A DNA stretch of 39,549 bases from Citrobacter freundii (GCA_003243445.1 QFQQ01000060.1:1-39549); one strand, 5' to 3'. Shown: positions 6,447 to 16,363, counted from the first letter of the stretch. Program-made: numbers and translations. The notes: generated by a model from the sequence alone, not told the origin.

Positions 6447-9146
6447 TCATATAATCCAGCGGCTTCTTTTTAAAGCCTGGTTGATAATGAGTGAAAGGAA
6501 GGAGAACACAATGACGATTGACCAATCCTGCCATCCGTAAATTGAAACTTCAAGGACTTTTCTCAACGGAACAACGAAGTAAGAGAGCAACGCTATAACT
6601 ATACAACCCAGTACCGCATACCATACATACCTGTTGCGGAACACTTCTGATTTATAAAATGCAACGCCCTTTTCAAATGACATATTAAAGACGTGGAGTA
6701 TCTGCGAAAAAATAAGGGTATAGAAAAGCATATTGTTACACAGCTCACCGTTCCATCCTTCCTGCTTGTGCAGCCACTCGTGACTGGTAAGTACCGCACC
6801 GATGGTGGTAATGGAGATCACCGTAGAATAGGCAAAAATGGCTGTCCATCTTTTTTTATCAATGATCAGCGTACCGGCCGAATAAGGTTTTCGCTGCATG
6901 ATATGCGCAGGGGCTTCGGTGACACCCAGGGCAAGCGCTGGCAATACATCTGTTACAAGATTGATGAAAAGTATCTGAAGCGGAAAAAGCTGAAAATGCA
7001 AATTCAGAATGGATGCAGTGGCAATGATCAGCAGTTCACTGAGATTGCAGGAAAGCAGGTAGATCACAAATTTCCTGATATTATCGAAAATTACCCGCCC
7101 CTGTTTGATGGCCAGGACGATGGATGAGAAGGCATCATCTTTCAGGACCATATCTGCTACTTCCTGCGCTACCTGCGTACCCCTTTGTCCCATTGCAATA
7201 CCGATATCTGCCTTCTTCAGGGCCGGAGCGTCATTCACGCCGTCGCCGGTCATCCCAACTACCATTTTATTTGCCTGGAACAGGGTCACCAGGTCCAGCT
7301 TGTGTTCCGGAGATACACGCGCAAATACGGGGGATTGCAGCCACTTTTGCTTGTCCTCCGGCGTCAGTTGATCGTAGGGCTTCATGCTGTTTCCGTGAAC
7401 TACCTCATCGCTTTCTTCTGCCAGCCCCAACTGCATGGCAATGTTCTTAGCGGTGGCCGGGTGGTCTCCGGTGATCATCACCACTTTTATGCCGGCTGAT
7501 CTGCATTCCTGAATGGCCGCACGTACCTCGGGGCGGGGCGGATCTAAAAAGCCGACCACGCCTACCAATGTAAGATGATGCAAGAAATCTTCCTCTTCCG
7601 CATCAGCGCTTCTAAAAGCAAAAGCAAGCATTCTTAACCCGGATTGCGCGTGCTTTTCGGCATTGGATAGCCATGTTGTTTTTCTTGCTTCAGTCAGTGC
7701 AACAACATCATCTCCTTCCAGTACGGATGAACAGCATGATAATAGTTCTTCCACGGCTCCTTTTGCGGCTACATAATAGTCACTGTCTTTGCGGTGAAGG
7801 GTAGCCATGACCTTCGTATCGGAAGAAAAAGGCACTTCATTTATTTTTGAAAAAGTTCGCTGATATTCATCCGGTTTAACGGGTGAACAATAGACCATTT
7901 TGAGTAGTCCCACTTCCAGCGGGTCACCCGATTCTTTGGCCGAGGTAGCATCATACTGATAGGTTGCGGTATTACACAGGGCAGCAATCCGGTGCAAATG
8001 CGCATAAGCCGGATAATGGGGCAACTGATCATTATCCTTAAAGCGTATCACACAGTCTGCAACGTCCACTTCTATGCGGGAGCTGCCCTCCTTAAATTCA
8101 ATGTAGGCGGCTTCAATTTTGTTCTGTGTAAGTGTACCGGTTTTATCGGTGCAGATCACGTTGGTACCACCCAGGGTTTCCACCGATGACAGCTTCTTTA
8201 CGATGACCTGGTGCTTGGCCATCCGTAACATGCCGAATGCCAGCGCTAACGTGGAAACGATGGGCAGACCTTCAGGAATTGCGGCAACGGCAAGGGCAAT
8301 GGATGTTTCCAGCATCTGTACAAAATCCTTCCCGTTTAATATCCCGGCAGTAAATATGGCAACCAAAAGCCCCACGGTGATCCATAGCAGGTTCTTACTG
8401 AGCTTCTGTATTTTCTTTTCAAGCGGTGTAGCCGATTGCTGGGCCTGTTGCACCATGCGGGCAACGGTTCCCAACTCGGTGCCCATGCCGGTGCGCACCA
8501 CAACGGCAAAACCATTTCCTTTTGTTACAAAAGTGCCTTTGTACAACATATTGTCCCGTTCGGCCAGGGGAACTGTTTCCAGCAATTGGCCGGTCTGTTT
8601 TTCCACCGGCAAGGACTCGCCGGTAAGTGCGGATTCATCCGATTGTAACTGAGCCGAACTGATCAGCCTGGCATCTGCTGTAACCATGTCTCCGCCTTCC
8701 ACAAATAAAATATCACCCGGTACCAGCTCCTCGGAAGATATTGCACCAAGCGTCCCATCTCGCAGCACGCGGGCCGGTACGGTGGTTAGTTTTTTCAAGG
8801 CTTCCATTGATCGTTCTGCCTGAAACTCCATCAAAAACCCGATGACGGCATTGATCACAATCACGGCGATGATGGCAATACCATCGAGCCATTCCTGGAA
8901 GAAAAACGACAGCCCTGCAGCAATGGCCAATAACAGCACAAACGGGCTGATAAACTGGTTGACCAGGATCATGAGCGGGCTTACTTTTTTCCCCGATTCA
9001 ATCCTGTTGTACCCCGCAATGGAAAGCCTGCGTTCGGCTTCCGCCGCAGTAAGCCCGGCTTCCTGCGTGGTATCCAGTTCATTCAGGATGGTTGAGCGGT
9101 CAACTGACCAGGGTTTGCTCACCTTATTAAATTCTTGTAGTAACAT
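6447..9146 (-). CDS. Cation-transporting P-type ATPase, Ca2+ (P2A) type
   Basis: An 899-residue ion pump. An N-terminal cation-ATPase domain is followed by TGES in the actuator domain (residues 175-178), the VAAIPEGLP membrane helix (287-295) that forms a Ca2+ site in SERCA-like pumps, the phosphorylated Asp in DKTGTLT (334-340), MTGDGVNDAP, and a second Ca2+-site helix NLVTDVLPALALG. Ten membrane helices fit the length. There is no CPx metal motif and no N-terminal HMA domain, so it is not a heavy-metal exporter. It heads the nucleotide/RNA gene run, 61 bases upstream of the ATP-cone gene. The 156 bases before it (9147-9302) hold no convincing -7 element; transcription may come from the cus operon. 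Confidence 0.9.
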   Translation of the reverse strand: MLLQEFNKVSKPWSVDRSTILNELDTTQEAGLTAAEAERRLSIAGYNRIESGKKVSPLMILVNQFISPFVLLLAIAAGLSFFFQEWLDGIAIIAVIVINAVIGFLMEFQAERSMEALKKLTTVPARVLRDGTLGAISSEELVPGDILFVEGGDMVTADARLISSAQLQSDESALTGESLPVEKQTGQLLETVPLAERDNMLYKGTFVTKGNGFAVVVRTGMGTELGTVARMVQQAQQSATPLEKKIQKLSKNLLWITVGLLVAIFTAGILNGKDFVQMLETSIALAVAAIPEGLPIVSTLALAFGMLRMAKHQVIVKKLSSVETLGGTNVICTDKTGTLTQNKIEAAYIEFKEGSSRIEVDVADCVIRFKDNDQLPHYPAYAHLHRIAALCNTATYQYDATSAKESGDPLEVGLLKMVYCSPVKPDEYQRTFSKINEVPFSSDTKVMATLHRKDSDYYVAAKGAVEELLSCCSSVLEGDDVVALTEARKTTWLSNAEKHAQSGLRMLAFAFRSADAEEEDFLHHLTLVGVVGFLDPPRPEVRAAIQECRSAGIKVVMITGDHPATAKNIAMQLGLAEESDEVVHGNSMKPYDQLTPEDKQKWLQSPVFARVSPEHKLDLVTLFQANKMVVGMTGDGVNDAPALKKADIGIAMGQRGTQVAQEVADMVLKDDAFSSIVLAIKQGRVIFDNIRKFVIYLLSCNLSELLIIATASILNLHFQLFPLQILFINLVTDVLPALALGVTEAPAHIMQRKPYSAGTLIIDKKRWTAIFAYSTVISITTIGAVLTSHEWLHKQEGWNGELCNNMLFYTLIFSQILHVFNMSFEKGVAFYKSEVFRNRYVWYAVLGCIVIALLSYFVVPLRKVLEVSIYGWQDWSIVIVFSFLSLIINQALKRSRWII

Positions 9147-9302
9147 ATCTTATTTATTAAGTCAAAGCAGTATTACTGACGTGCTCGGTTTTATTGACTG
9201 TTTACAAATTATCCGCACCTGTCTGTCACAAGTTTTCTTTGGCAATGAAGTCCAGGGCTGGCGCAACACTTTCTTTTTGTTGTTGGCGCTTTGGAGACGC
9301 TG

Positions 9303-10433
9303 TTACATCTTCATTCCCTCCATGCCGGTGCCCTTTTTCAGCACCAATGCGCTGTTTAACAGGTAAGCGCCACTGGTTACCACCAGTTCGCCCTCCTTGA
9401 GGCCACCGGTCACCTCCACTTCCTTTTTATTCTGAATGCCTAATTGAATGACCCGGTTTTCATACATGCCATCGCCTTTTTTCACCCATGCCGTTACCAT
9501 GTTGCCGACCAGGATGGAAGACTTGGGAATGACCATCGTATATTTTTGATTCCGTTTAATATTGACGTATGCCATCATACCCGGCTTTAGCGAAGCGCTT
9601 TTGTTACCGATCAGAAATCTTACAAGGCTGATCTTTTGATCTGGTTCCACGGAAGGATTATCGAACACCGGCGTAACGGGAAATACCTGGTTGGGATAAG
9701 CATCAAAATCCGCAGTAATGATGGGCTGTTCCGTTAGCCACCTGAGTTCACCCGTGTACATCTGGGCTTCGATCCATAATTGTGACAGGTCTGCCAACCG
9801 GAAAAGCGGGGTTCCGATCTCCACATACTGACCTTCGCTTACAGAAAGGTCAACCAGCGTGCCCCCGACAGGGCTATGGATGGTAATCAAAGGGGAGGCT
9901 TCGCCGCTTTGTTCGATCTGTGTGATCTGCTCCCTCGATAATCCCCACAACAGTAATTTTTTTCTCGCCGCTTCCACCAGTTGCGCCATTACCTGTTTCA
10001 TATCGGCGAGTTGCACCTCCTGCCGCAGTACATTGAGCAATTCATTTTCATCAGACAATAACTCTTCACTGTAGATGGCATATAAGGGCATGCCCTTGCT
10101 GATGTTTTCCTGCGGATTGCGGACAAATAATTTTTCGAGCCTTCCCCTGATGCGTGATGTAATAACACTTACGTTACGTTCGTCAATGCTGGTAGTGCCT
10201 ACCAGCGTGGTATATTCCGAAATAGCCTGCCTCTTCACCGTGTCCACCGCAATGTTGGCATACTGTTCATCCCGTTTTGAAAGCGTCACCATCTCCATTT
10301 GTTCCGGGGCCGGTCCGTCCGCGGCATGTTGGCTATGTTCCGGCTTTTGTGCATCCCCATCCTTTCCGGTGCATGAGGCAATGGAAACAATGAGCGGTAG
10401 CGCAGTAATGATCATCCATATTTTCTTGTTCAT
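9303..10433 (-). CDS. RND efflux periplasmic adaptor, second CusB-like subunit
   Basis: A 376-residue membrane-fusion protein that links an RND permease to the outer-membrane channel. The start at 10433 gives a lipoprotein signal peptide (MNKKIWMIITALPLIVSIASC, Cys at residue 21). It is followed by the adaptor hairpin and barrel: IRGRLEKLFVRNPQENISKG, the lipoyl-like TIHSPVGGTLVDLSVSEGQYV, and a membrane-proximal VTGGLKEGELVVTSGAYLL end. A longer in-frame start at 10487 lies inside the upstream gene and would hide the signal peptide. It lies 10 bases after the first adaptor gene and is the last cus gene. Two adaptors in one operon may form a mixed hexamer or work at different metal loads; that is inference. 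Confidence 0.87.
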   Translation of the reverse strand: MNKKIWMIITALPLIVSIASCTGKDGDAQKPEHSQHAADGPAPEQMEMVTLSKRDEQYANIAVDTVKRQAISEYTTLVGTTSIDERNVSVITSRIRGRLEKLFVRNPQENISKGMPLYAIYSEELLSDENELLNVLRQEVQLADMKQVMAQLVEAARKKLLLWGLSREQITQIEQSGEASPLITIHSPVGGTLVDLSVSEGQYVEIGTPLFRLADLSQLWIEAQMYTGELRWLTEQPIITADFDAYPNQVFPVTPVFDNPSVEPDQKISLVRFLIGNKSASLKPGMMAYVNIKRNQKYTMVIPKSSILVGNMVTAWVKKGDGMYENRVIQLGIQNKKEVEVTGGLKEGELVVTSGAYLLNSALVLKKGTGMEGMKM

Positions 10434-10443
10434 ACCTACAGCA

Positions 10444-11799
10444 TTAATATTTGATAATTGTTTCCCCGTCTGCGAGGTAAGCAGCATCCCTGGCTATCCA
10501 TTCTCCTTTTTGCAGTCCTTGCAGTATTTCGACCCGTTCGTTGTCCCGGTGACCGATCCGTACCACCCTTGACTGGAAGATGTTGCTTCCGTCCTTTGTG
10601 ACACCGGCCCGCACCCACACAATGGCTACCTTTCCAAGATAAAAGACACTGCCTGCCGGAACCGTAAGGGAACTGGCCGTTACGGATGCCGTGGCTGTGA
10701 TCAGGGAATTTTGTTTAAGTATCCCCGAAGTATTGGGTAAATACACCCTTGCCTGGCTGAATTTTTGCCCGCGCTGATACACCAGCTCCAGGAATTGAAC
10801 AGGGGTTGTAAAGGTCTTTTCCGGCATCAGCTCACTGGTAACGGACAGCGGTTGGCCTTTGCGGATATACTTTTCATTCTCTTTGGTAAATGCCACTATG
10901 CCCCAGGCTTCCCTGAAATCATTGATCCAAAAAAGGGTCTGGTCTTTACTCACGTACATCCCTTCGCGAATGCTGTTATCGCTTAACCGCGTAGCCGGAC
11001 TTACCGCCGATGAACCAGTACTGCCAGCCATTCCACCACCCATTCCTGCGTCATTACCTGCGCCTCCGGCCATAGCTGACGGTGCCGATGGGTCAAAAAG
11101 CACAAATCCTTCAAAAGGGCTGTAAATGGCTATGGTATAAGGCGCTTCCCCTGATTTTTCAATCTGTTTTACCTGGCTGGAGGTAAGCCCGAGCAATAAG
11201 AGCTTTTGCCTGGCCCTGCCCGCGAGGATACTGTCGCCGGAAGACTTTTGCAGGTAAAGCAATTCTTCGATATAGGTGCTTATGTCGGGGCTGTAGAGTT
11301 CCAGTATCTTTTCGCCTTTGCGCACATACTGGTAATTGTATTTTACATACAGCCTTTCAATCCTGCCGCCAACGCGAACGGGTACTTTCCGGTTGCGCCT
11401 GTAGTCAAAGTCAATATACCCGTTACCGTGAACCGTAAAATTCGCCGGTTGGTCAAGCGGTTCGATTGCCTGTTGGGTAGAGATCACGGTTCGGTTGGTC
11501 GGCAGTGTATTCCAGTACGTTTCATCCGCTATCGTATCAGTGGACGCCTGTTCACCGGGCATATCCATACCGGCCATACTGCCATGCGCAGCATGGGCGT
11601 TGCTGCTATCCTTTACCCCGCTCATTTTCATGCCGCTGCTGTCCTTCATGGTGGCATGATCTGCTGTGCCGCCGGAATGGGCACCGTGATCTGCGCTGCG
11701 ATTGTTGCAGGCAAGCAACACAAAAGCAAACGCGATGCATATAAAATATACCCGGCTTTTGTGCCCGCTGAAGCTGGTATGTTGATTATGATTACACAT
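10444..11799 (-). CDS. cusB: RND efflux periplasmic adaptor CusB with His/Met-rich N terminus
   Basis: A 451-residue adaptor. After a lipobox-like FAFVLLAC (Cys 31) comes a 60-residue His/Met-rich tract (DHGAHSGGTADHATMKDSS and HAAHGSMAGMDMPGE) that looks able to bind Cu(I) or Ag(I), in line with the metal-receiving N terminus known for CusB. Then follow the barrel and hairpin segments VGGRIERLYVKYNYQYVRKG and IYSPFEGFVLF, a Gly/Met/Ala-rich loop (AGGAGNDAGMGGGMAG) inside the adaptor, and the LQKGEWIARDAAYL end. It starts one base before the stop of the TolC gene's downstream spacer and is 10 bases from the second adaptor, so the genes form one operon. Confidence 0.88.
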   Translation of the reverse strand: MCNHNQHTSFSGHKSRVYFICIAFAFVLLACNNRSADHGAHSGGTADHATMKDSSGMKMSGVKDSSNAHAAHGSMAGMDMPGEQASTDTIADETYWNTLPTNRTVISTQQAIEPLDQPANFTVHGNGYIDFDYRRNRKVPVRVGGRIERLYVKYNYQYVRKGEKILELYSPDISTYIEELLYLQKSSGDSILAGRARQKLLLLGLTSSQVKQIEKSGEAPYTIAIYSPFEGFVLFDPSAPSAMAGGAGNDAGMGGGMAGSTGSSAVSPATRLSDNSIREGMYVSKDQTLFWINDFREAWGIVAFTKENEKYIRKGQPLSVTSELMPEKTFTTPVQFLELVYQRGQKFSQARVYLPNTSGILKQNSLITATASVTASSLTVPAGSVFYLGKVAIVWVRAGVTKDGSNIFQSRVVRIGHRDNERVEILQGLQKGEWIARDAAYLADGETIIKY

Positions 11800-11800
11800 G

Positions 11801-13060
11801 CTATTTTATTTCCCGTTGATATTCGTATTCAGATTGTATCGTAAACACCTGTCCCAATTTATCGGTACGTTCAAGTTCCTTCATGAGCAGCATGTTCCAT
11901 GCATCCAGCAGTACAAAGAAGTTACCTGTGTTCTGGCGATAGGCCAATAGGTTACTTTCCAGGTTCTTTTTGTAGGAAGGCACTACATTTTTATCATAGT
12001 TATCCAACTGCCTCGTCTCATAGATCAACATGGTGATCTTTTCCCTTACCATTTGTGTGGCCATGAGCTGCATGGTTGATTTTTCTTTCCGCATGGCATC
12101 AATCTCAAACTCCATAGACCGTACATCGGACTTGTACATCTTCGATGACCAGGGCACTATGGGAATGGTCATCATTCCCATGATGGAGAACTGGTTAGGC
12201 ATGCCGAACATCTGCCCGTGTGATATTTGCACACCGAAGTCGGGCCGGGAACCGGTAGCGGCCCATTTCTGATTGAATTTCATAGAACTGATGCGGCTCT
12301 CCATAGAAAGAATGTCGTTTCTCAAAAGTGCTGAGGTATCATTGACCATCAGGTAATCTGCCCGGTAGTCAACAGGCAGCAAGAGCGTGTCAATGGCAAA
12401 CGGGGCATTCACGTCACGGCTCATCAGGGTATTAAGGCCGATGTTGCTTTCCGCGATCTGTGCCAGGCTCATCGTTTCCATGTTTTCCAGTTCGCTCAGC
12501 GCGGCTTCCCCCTTGAATATTGCCGGCAGGTCAGACTGGTTATAGGTGTATTTATCCTTTGCTGTTTGGATCAGTATTTTGAGCAGGTCGCGGTATTGTT
12601 GAATGGTCCTTAGTTTGTTTTCGGCAATAAACCGGCGGTAATAATAAAGCCTTGCGGTAAAATGCAGGGTGTTTCGCTGCCACTCAGCGTCATTGCGCTG
12701 TACATTTTCCAGGGAACCGAGGTAATCTTTTTTTGCATTTAATTTGGCAGCGTTGGGGATCATCTGTTGCACGGACACCATCATACCCGCCTGGTTATCG
12801 GGCATCATTTCCTTTATCAGGGAAAGCCGGTAAGGGAACCGGTCAAAGGCCAGTGACACGGTGGGAGGCATCCATGCTTTTGCACCGTCAACCAGCGAAC
12901 GAATGGAAGCTATTTTAGCGTCGTAATACTGAAGCTGTGGATAGGATTTGTCTATAGCGGTAAAAACTTCCTGCATGCTCAGCTTCACGCTGTCTTGTGC
13001 CGCAACATTTACAGAAGCGATCAGCAGCAGGAAGATTGTATATAGCTTATTACTTTTCAT
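11801..13060 (-). CDS. cusC: TolC-family outer-membrane channel (CusC-like)
   Basis: A 419-residue outer-membrane efflux protein. The N-terminal signal peptide MKSNKLYTIFLLLIASVNVA ends in the AQ cleavage pattern common in Bacteroidota. The rest is the repeated long-helix architecture of TolC proteins: MQEVFTAIDKSYPQLQYYDAKI near the start and QNTGNFFVLLDAWNMLLMKE in the second half. Methionines are frequent (GMMVSVQQMIP, QMFGMPNQFSIMGMMTIP), as is common in copper-handling channels. It starts 11 bases after the permease stop and ends one base before the CusB start. It is slightly short for the family but looks complete. Confidence 0.86.
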   Translation of the reverse strand: MKSNKLYTIFLLLIASVNVAAQDSVKLSMQEVFTAIDKSYPQLQYYDAKIASIRSLVDGAKAWMPPTVSLAFDRFPYRLSLIKEMMPDNQAGMMVSVQQMIPNAAKLNAKKDYLGSLENVQRNDAEWQRNTLHFTARLYYYRRFIAENKLRTIQQYRDLLKILIQTAKDKYTYNQSDLPAIFKGEAALSELENMETMSLAQIAESNIGLNTLMSRDVNAPFAIDTLLLPVDYRADYLMVNDTSALLRNDILSMESRISSMKFNQKWAATGSRPDFGVQISHGQMFGMPNQFSIMGMMTIPIVPWSSKMYKSDVRSMEFEIDAMRKEKSTMQLMATQMVREKITMLIYETRQLDNYDKNVVPSYKKNLESNLLAYRQNTGNFFVLLDAWNMLLMKELERTDKLGQVFTIQSEYEYQREIK

Positions 13061-13071
13061 GAATCCGGGTT

Positions 13072-15018
13072 TTAGTCTTTGATTTCAAGCACCACCAGTT
13101 TGCCATGCTTTTTCAGTTCCCATTCTTTTAAAAGATTATAGATTACCGGCAGTACAATCAGGACAAACAGCGTGGAGGTGATCAGGCCGAATACAAAGGG
13201 AATCGCAATTGGCTTCATCACATCACTACCGGTTCCTGTAGCGGTCATTACGGGTATCAGGCCAAGTATATTGGCTAATACGGTCATGAGCAGTGGCCGC
13301 ACACGTTGGGTAGCACCCAGCAGGAAAGTTTCTTTCAGATCATCGTCGCTGATGTTTTCAGGGCCGTTCCCTTTAGCTGCTACAAGCTTTTTGATGGAGT
13401 CATTCAGATAGGCGATCATCAGTACGCCGGTTTCCACGGCAACACCGAACAATGCTATAAAACCCACTGCTACAGCCACCGAGAAATTGACATTATAGTA
13501 GTACAGGGAATATACACCGCCCATCAGCGCCACCGGCACGCTGATAAACACAATCGCCACTGCCTTGAATGAATTAAAGGTGACGTAGAGAATGAAGGCG
13601 ATGATCAGCATCACAATCGGTATGATTACCTTTAACCGCTGCTCTGCTCTTACCTGGTTCTCATACTGGCCGCTCCAGTCTATATAGTAACCCTGGGGAA
13701 GTTGTTTGAAGGTTTCTTCTATCCTTTTTTTGGCATCGTTTACCACGCTGCCCATATCCCTTCCCCGCACATTGAAAAGCACTGTGCCCCTGAGCATGGC
13801 ATTTTCAGAATTGATCATCGGAGGCCCTTCCGATACTTTTACATCCGCCACGGAAGAAAGTGGCAATACCCCGTACTTCATCGTTTGGATGGGAATGCGT
13901 TTGATCTCGTCAATATCATTGCGGTATTCCTGCGCCAGTCTCAGGTTTACACTGAACCTTTCCCGGCCTTCAACGGTGGTGGTGAGGATCATGCCGCCCA
14001 ACGCACTTTCAATAACCATGTTCACGTCGTCAATATTCAATCCATAACGGGCAGCATCCTTCCTCCTGATCTTAATATCAAGATATTTGCCCCCGGTGAG
14101 TTGCTCAACATACAGATCTTCCAAACCCTCAATTCCTTTGAGGGACGCTTCTACCTTGCGGCTGATATTATAAATGCTGTCAAGGTTACTTCCATAGATT
14201 TTAACGCCCACATCTGTCCGGATACCGGTGGATAACATATTGATGCGATTGATGATCGGTTGTGTCCAGCCGACAACAACACCTGGTATCTGCACTTTTT
14301 CATTCATTTCTTTGATCAGTTTCTCTTTGGTCATCCCACTGCGCCATTGACTTTTTGGCTTCAGCACGATGATCGTTTCGATCATGCTGATGGGCGCATT
14401 GTCTGTGGCAGTATAGGCGCGTCCGGCTTTACCGAGTACATTATCCACTTCCGGGAAGTCTTTGATGATCTTGTCCTGTAACTGGGTGATGCGTTTAGCC
14501 TCTGAATTGGATACATCCGGTAATGTAACGGGCATTAATAACAAAGAGCCTTCATCCAGCGGTGGCATAAACTCTGTACCGAGGTTTATAACCAGGGGTA
14601 CGCTTCCTGCAATGAGTACGAAACACATGGCCAGGACTGTTTTGCGCCATTTCAAACACCATCTTGCCAGCGGCTGATAAAGGAGAATAAAGAAATTGGA
14701 TACGGGATTTCTACTTTCCGGCACTAAGCGGCATTTCATCAAAGTGCGCGTTAACATCGGCGCAACCGTTATGGCAAGAATGGCCGCACCAATCAGGGAA
14801 AACGTTTTGGTAAGCACCAGCGGTGCAAACAGTTTCCGTTCCTGGCCGGTCAGGAAAAGAATGGGTGCAAAGGAGATGACCATGATCACCACAGAAAAAA
14901 ATACCGAGCGGCCCACCGTCCGTGATGATTCTTCTATAATAGCCACTCTTTCCGCTTCAGGGATCTCCCTGGTGTGGCCTATTCGTTCTTTTACTTTCGT
15001 TTGTTTTTCGCTTGCCAT
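13072..15018 (-). CDS. cusA: RND heavy-metal permease CusA, C-terminal part (after in-frame stop)
   Basis: 648 codons covering the second part of a CusA/HME-type permease. It begins in the variable cytoplasmic loop before helix 5 (EAERVAIIEESSRTVGRSVF) and includes the second half of the periplasmic pore and docking domains. The RGRDMG stretch aligns with the ARDRDM segment of E. coli CusA, which carries a copper-binding Met. The last membrane helices end in VFGLITSTLFVLIVLPVIYN. It is in the same frame as the upstream part; only TAA plus two codons separate them. The ATG at 15018 has no strong Shine-Dalgarno sequence, but Bacteroidota often lack one. It could be made by re-initiation, giving a two-piece pump, or the gene may be dead. 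Confidence 0.8.
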   Translation of the reverse strand: MASEKQTKVKERIGHTREIPEAERVAIIEESSRTVGRSVFFSVVIMVISFAPILFLTGQERKLFAPLVLTKTFSLIGAAILAITVAPMLTRTLMKCRLVPESRNPVSNFFILLYQPLARWCLKWRKTVLAMCFVLIAGSVPLVINLGTEFMPPLDEGSLLLMPVTLPDVSNSEAKRITQLQDKIIKDFPEVDNVLGKAGRAYTATDNAPISMIETIIVLKPKSQWRSGMTKEKLIKEMNEKVQIPGVVVGWTQPIINRINMLSTGIRTDVGVKIYGSNLDSIYNISRKVEASLKGIEGLEDLYVEQLTGGKYLDIKIRRKDAARYGLNIDDVNMVIESALGGMILTTTVEGRERFSVNLRLAQEYRNDIDEIKRIPIQTMKYGVLPLSSVADVKVSEGPPMINSENAMLRGTVLFNVRGRDMGSVVNDAKKRIEETFKQLPQGYYIDWSGQYENQVRAEQRLKVIIPIVMLIIAFILYVTFNSFKAVAIVFISVPVALMGGVYSLYYYNVNFSVAVAVGFIALFGVAVETGVLMIAYLNDSIKKLVAAKGNGPENISDDDLKETFLLGATQRVRPLLMTVLANILGLIPVMTATGTGSDVMKPIAIPFVFGLITSTLFVLIVLPVIYNLLKEWELKKHGKLVVLEIKD

Positions 15019-15024
15019 ACCTGG

Positions 15025-16302
15025 TTACTTGTTTTCTACGTTAAGAACTCTGTTGGTTAACATCCTGTAGGCATTCTCTGCCATGACAATTCCCGGATCT
15101 ACCACATCACCAATGGCAAGCGCAATACCGCCCAGTGAGAGGATATTGGCCGTAACCCCGAATAATTTCATGAGGATAAATCCGATAAGTACCGACAGGA
15201 GAATGGAAACAATCGCGACCAGCCCGCTTTTGCCGCTAAAGAGAAATAAGATGACAACGATACAAACAATCAGTATTTCCTGCCAAAGGGCCTCTTTGAG
15301 GGTATCTATTGCAGCCAATATGAGGTCGCTGCGGTCGTAGGCCGTTTTAAATTTGACACCGGCAGGCAATCCTTTTTCAATGTCTTTCATTTTGGCCTTT
15401 GCCCTTTCAATCACGTCCTTCGCGTTTTCCCCGAACCTGGCCACAACAATGCCTCCGACCACTTCTCCTTCGCCATTCTCATCTACAATCCCGAGCCTCA
15501 GATCGGGACTCATCTGCACTTCCGCAATATCACTCAGTGTAATCGGTATGGATTTATAGGTGCCGATAGGGATTTCCTTGATGTCGTCGAGGCTGGTAAT
15601 ATAGCCCTGACCCCGGATCAAATAGCCGGTTGAGTTCATCTCATACAAGCTGCCCCCGACATCTTTATTATTGGCGGAGACGGCACGGGTTACATCCATC
15701 AGTGAAACCCCATAGTACACCAGCTTATGCGGATCTATTGTAACCTGGTAGCCTTTCTGGAAGCCGCCAAAGGAAGCTACTTCGCTGACACCTTCCACAT
15801 TCTGAAGCGCGAACTTTACGTACCAGTCTTGCAGTGCCCTGAGTTCCCCAAGATTATAACCCTTTCCATCGAGTGTGTACCAAAAAACATGACCCAGCCC
15901 GGTACCGTCCGGCCCCAAAGAAGGCGTAACCCCCTGTGGCAGGAATTTCTGCGCATAATTGAGCCTTTCCAAAACCCTGGTTCTTGCCCAGTAAACATCC
16001 ACGTCATCCTTGAACACGACAAATATGAAACTCATCCCGAACATGGATGCTGCTCTGATGGACTTGATGCTGGGTATGCCTTGCAGGTTGGAGACTAACG
16101 GGTAGGTGATCTGGTCTTCCATAATCTTGGGATTTCTCCCCATGTATTCTGTATAAATGATCACCTGGTTTTCGGAAAGGTCGGGCAATGCATCTACCGG
16201 CGTCTCTTTTATGGAGTAGATGCCACCAACTACGATCATGATAATGCCGATCCAGACAAAGAACCGGTTCCGTATAGACCATGAAATTATTTTTTCTATC
16301 AT
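15025..16302 (-). CDS. cusA: RND heavy-metal permease CusA, N-terminal part (ends at in-frame TAA)
   Basis: 425 codons with the usual start of a heavy-metal RND permease: helix 1 (SIRNRFFVWIGIIMIVVGGI), VDALPDLSENQVIIYTEYMG, the porter domain with YWARTRVLERL, then helices 2-4 ending in ALAIGDVVDPGIVMAENAYR. That helix keeps the Asp expected for proton relay, and the CusA-like form of the motif points to Cu/Ag rather than Zn/Co. The frame stops with TAA at 15025-15027 in the loop after helix 4, where whole CusA proteins simply continue. With the downstream part the gene spans about 1,076 codons, the normal length. It follows a terminator-like hairpin at 16364-16390. Confidence 0.82.
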   Translation of the reverse strand: MIEKIISWSIRNRFFVWIGIIMIVVGGIYSIKETPVDALPDLSENQVIIYTEYMGRNPKIMEDQITYPLVSNLQGIPSIKSIRAASMFGMSFIFVVFKDDVDVYWARTRVLERLNYAQKFLPQGVTPSLGPDGTGLGHVFWYTLDGKGYNLGELRALQDWYVKFALQNVEGVSEVASFGGFQKGYQVTIDPHKLVYYGVSLMDVTRAVSANNKDVGGSLYEMNSTGYLIRGQGYITSLDDIKEIPIGTYKSIPITLSDIAEVQMSPDLRLGIVDENGEGEVVGGIVVARFGENAKDVIERAKAKMKDIEKGLPAGVKFKTAYDRSDLILAAIDTLKEALWQEILIVCIVVILFLFSGKSGLVAIVSILLSVLIGFILMKLFGVTANILSLGGIALAIGDVVDPGIVMAENAYRMLTNRVLNVENK

Positions 16303-16363
16303 GATATCATTGTTTTAGTAGTTGTCTTTTCATAACACTACGATGGTTGTGGTTTTAATCAAA

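Noticed and set aside
9147..9302. Promoter or terminator between the cus operon and the Ca2+-type ATPase gene
   Set aside because: I found CAAAGCAGTA-like and CAAATTAT-like strings, but none fits the -7 consensus spacing and no clear inverted repeat exists.
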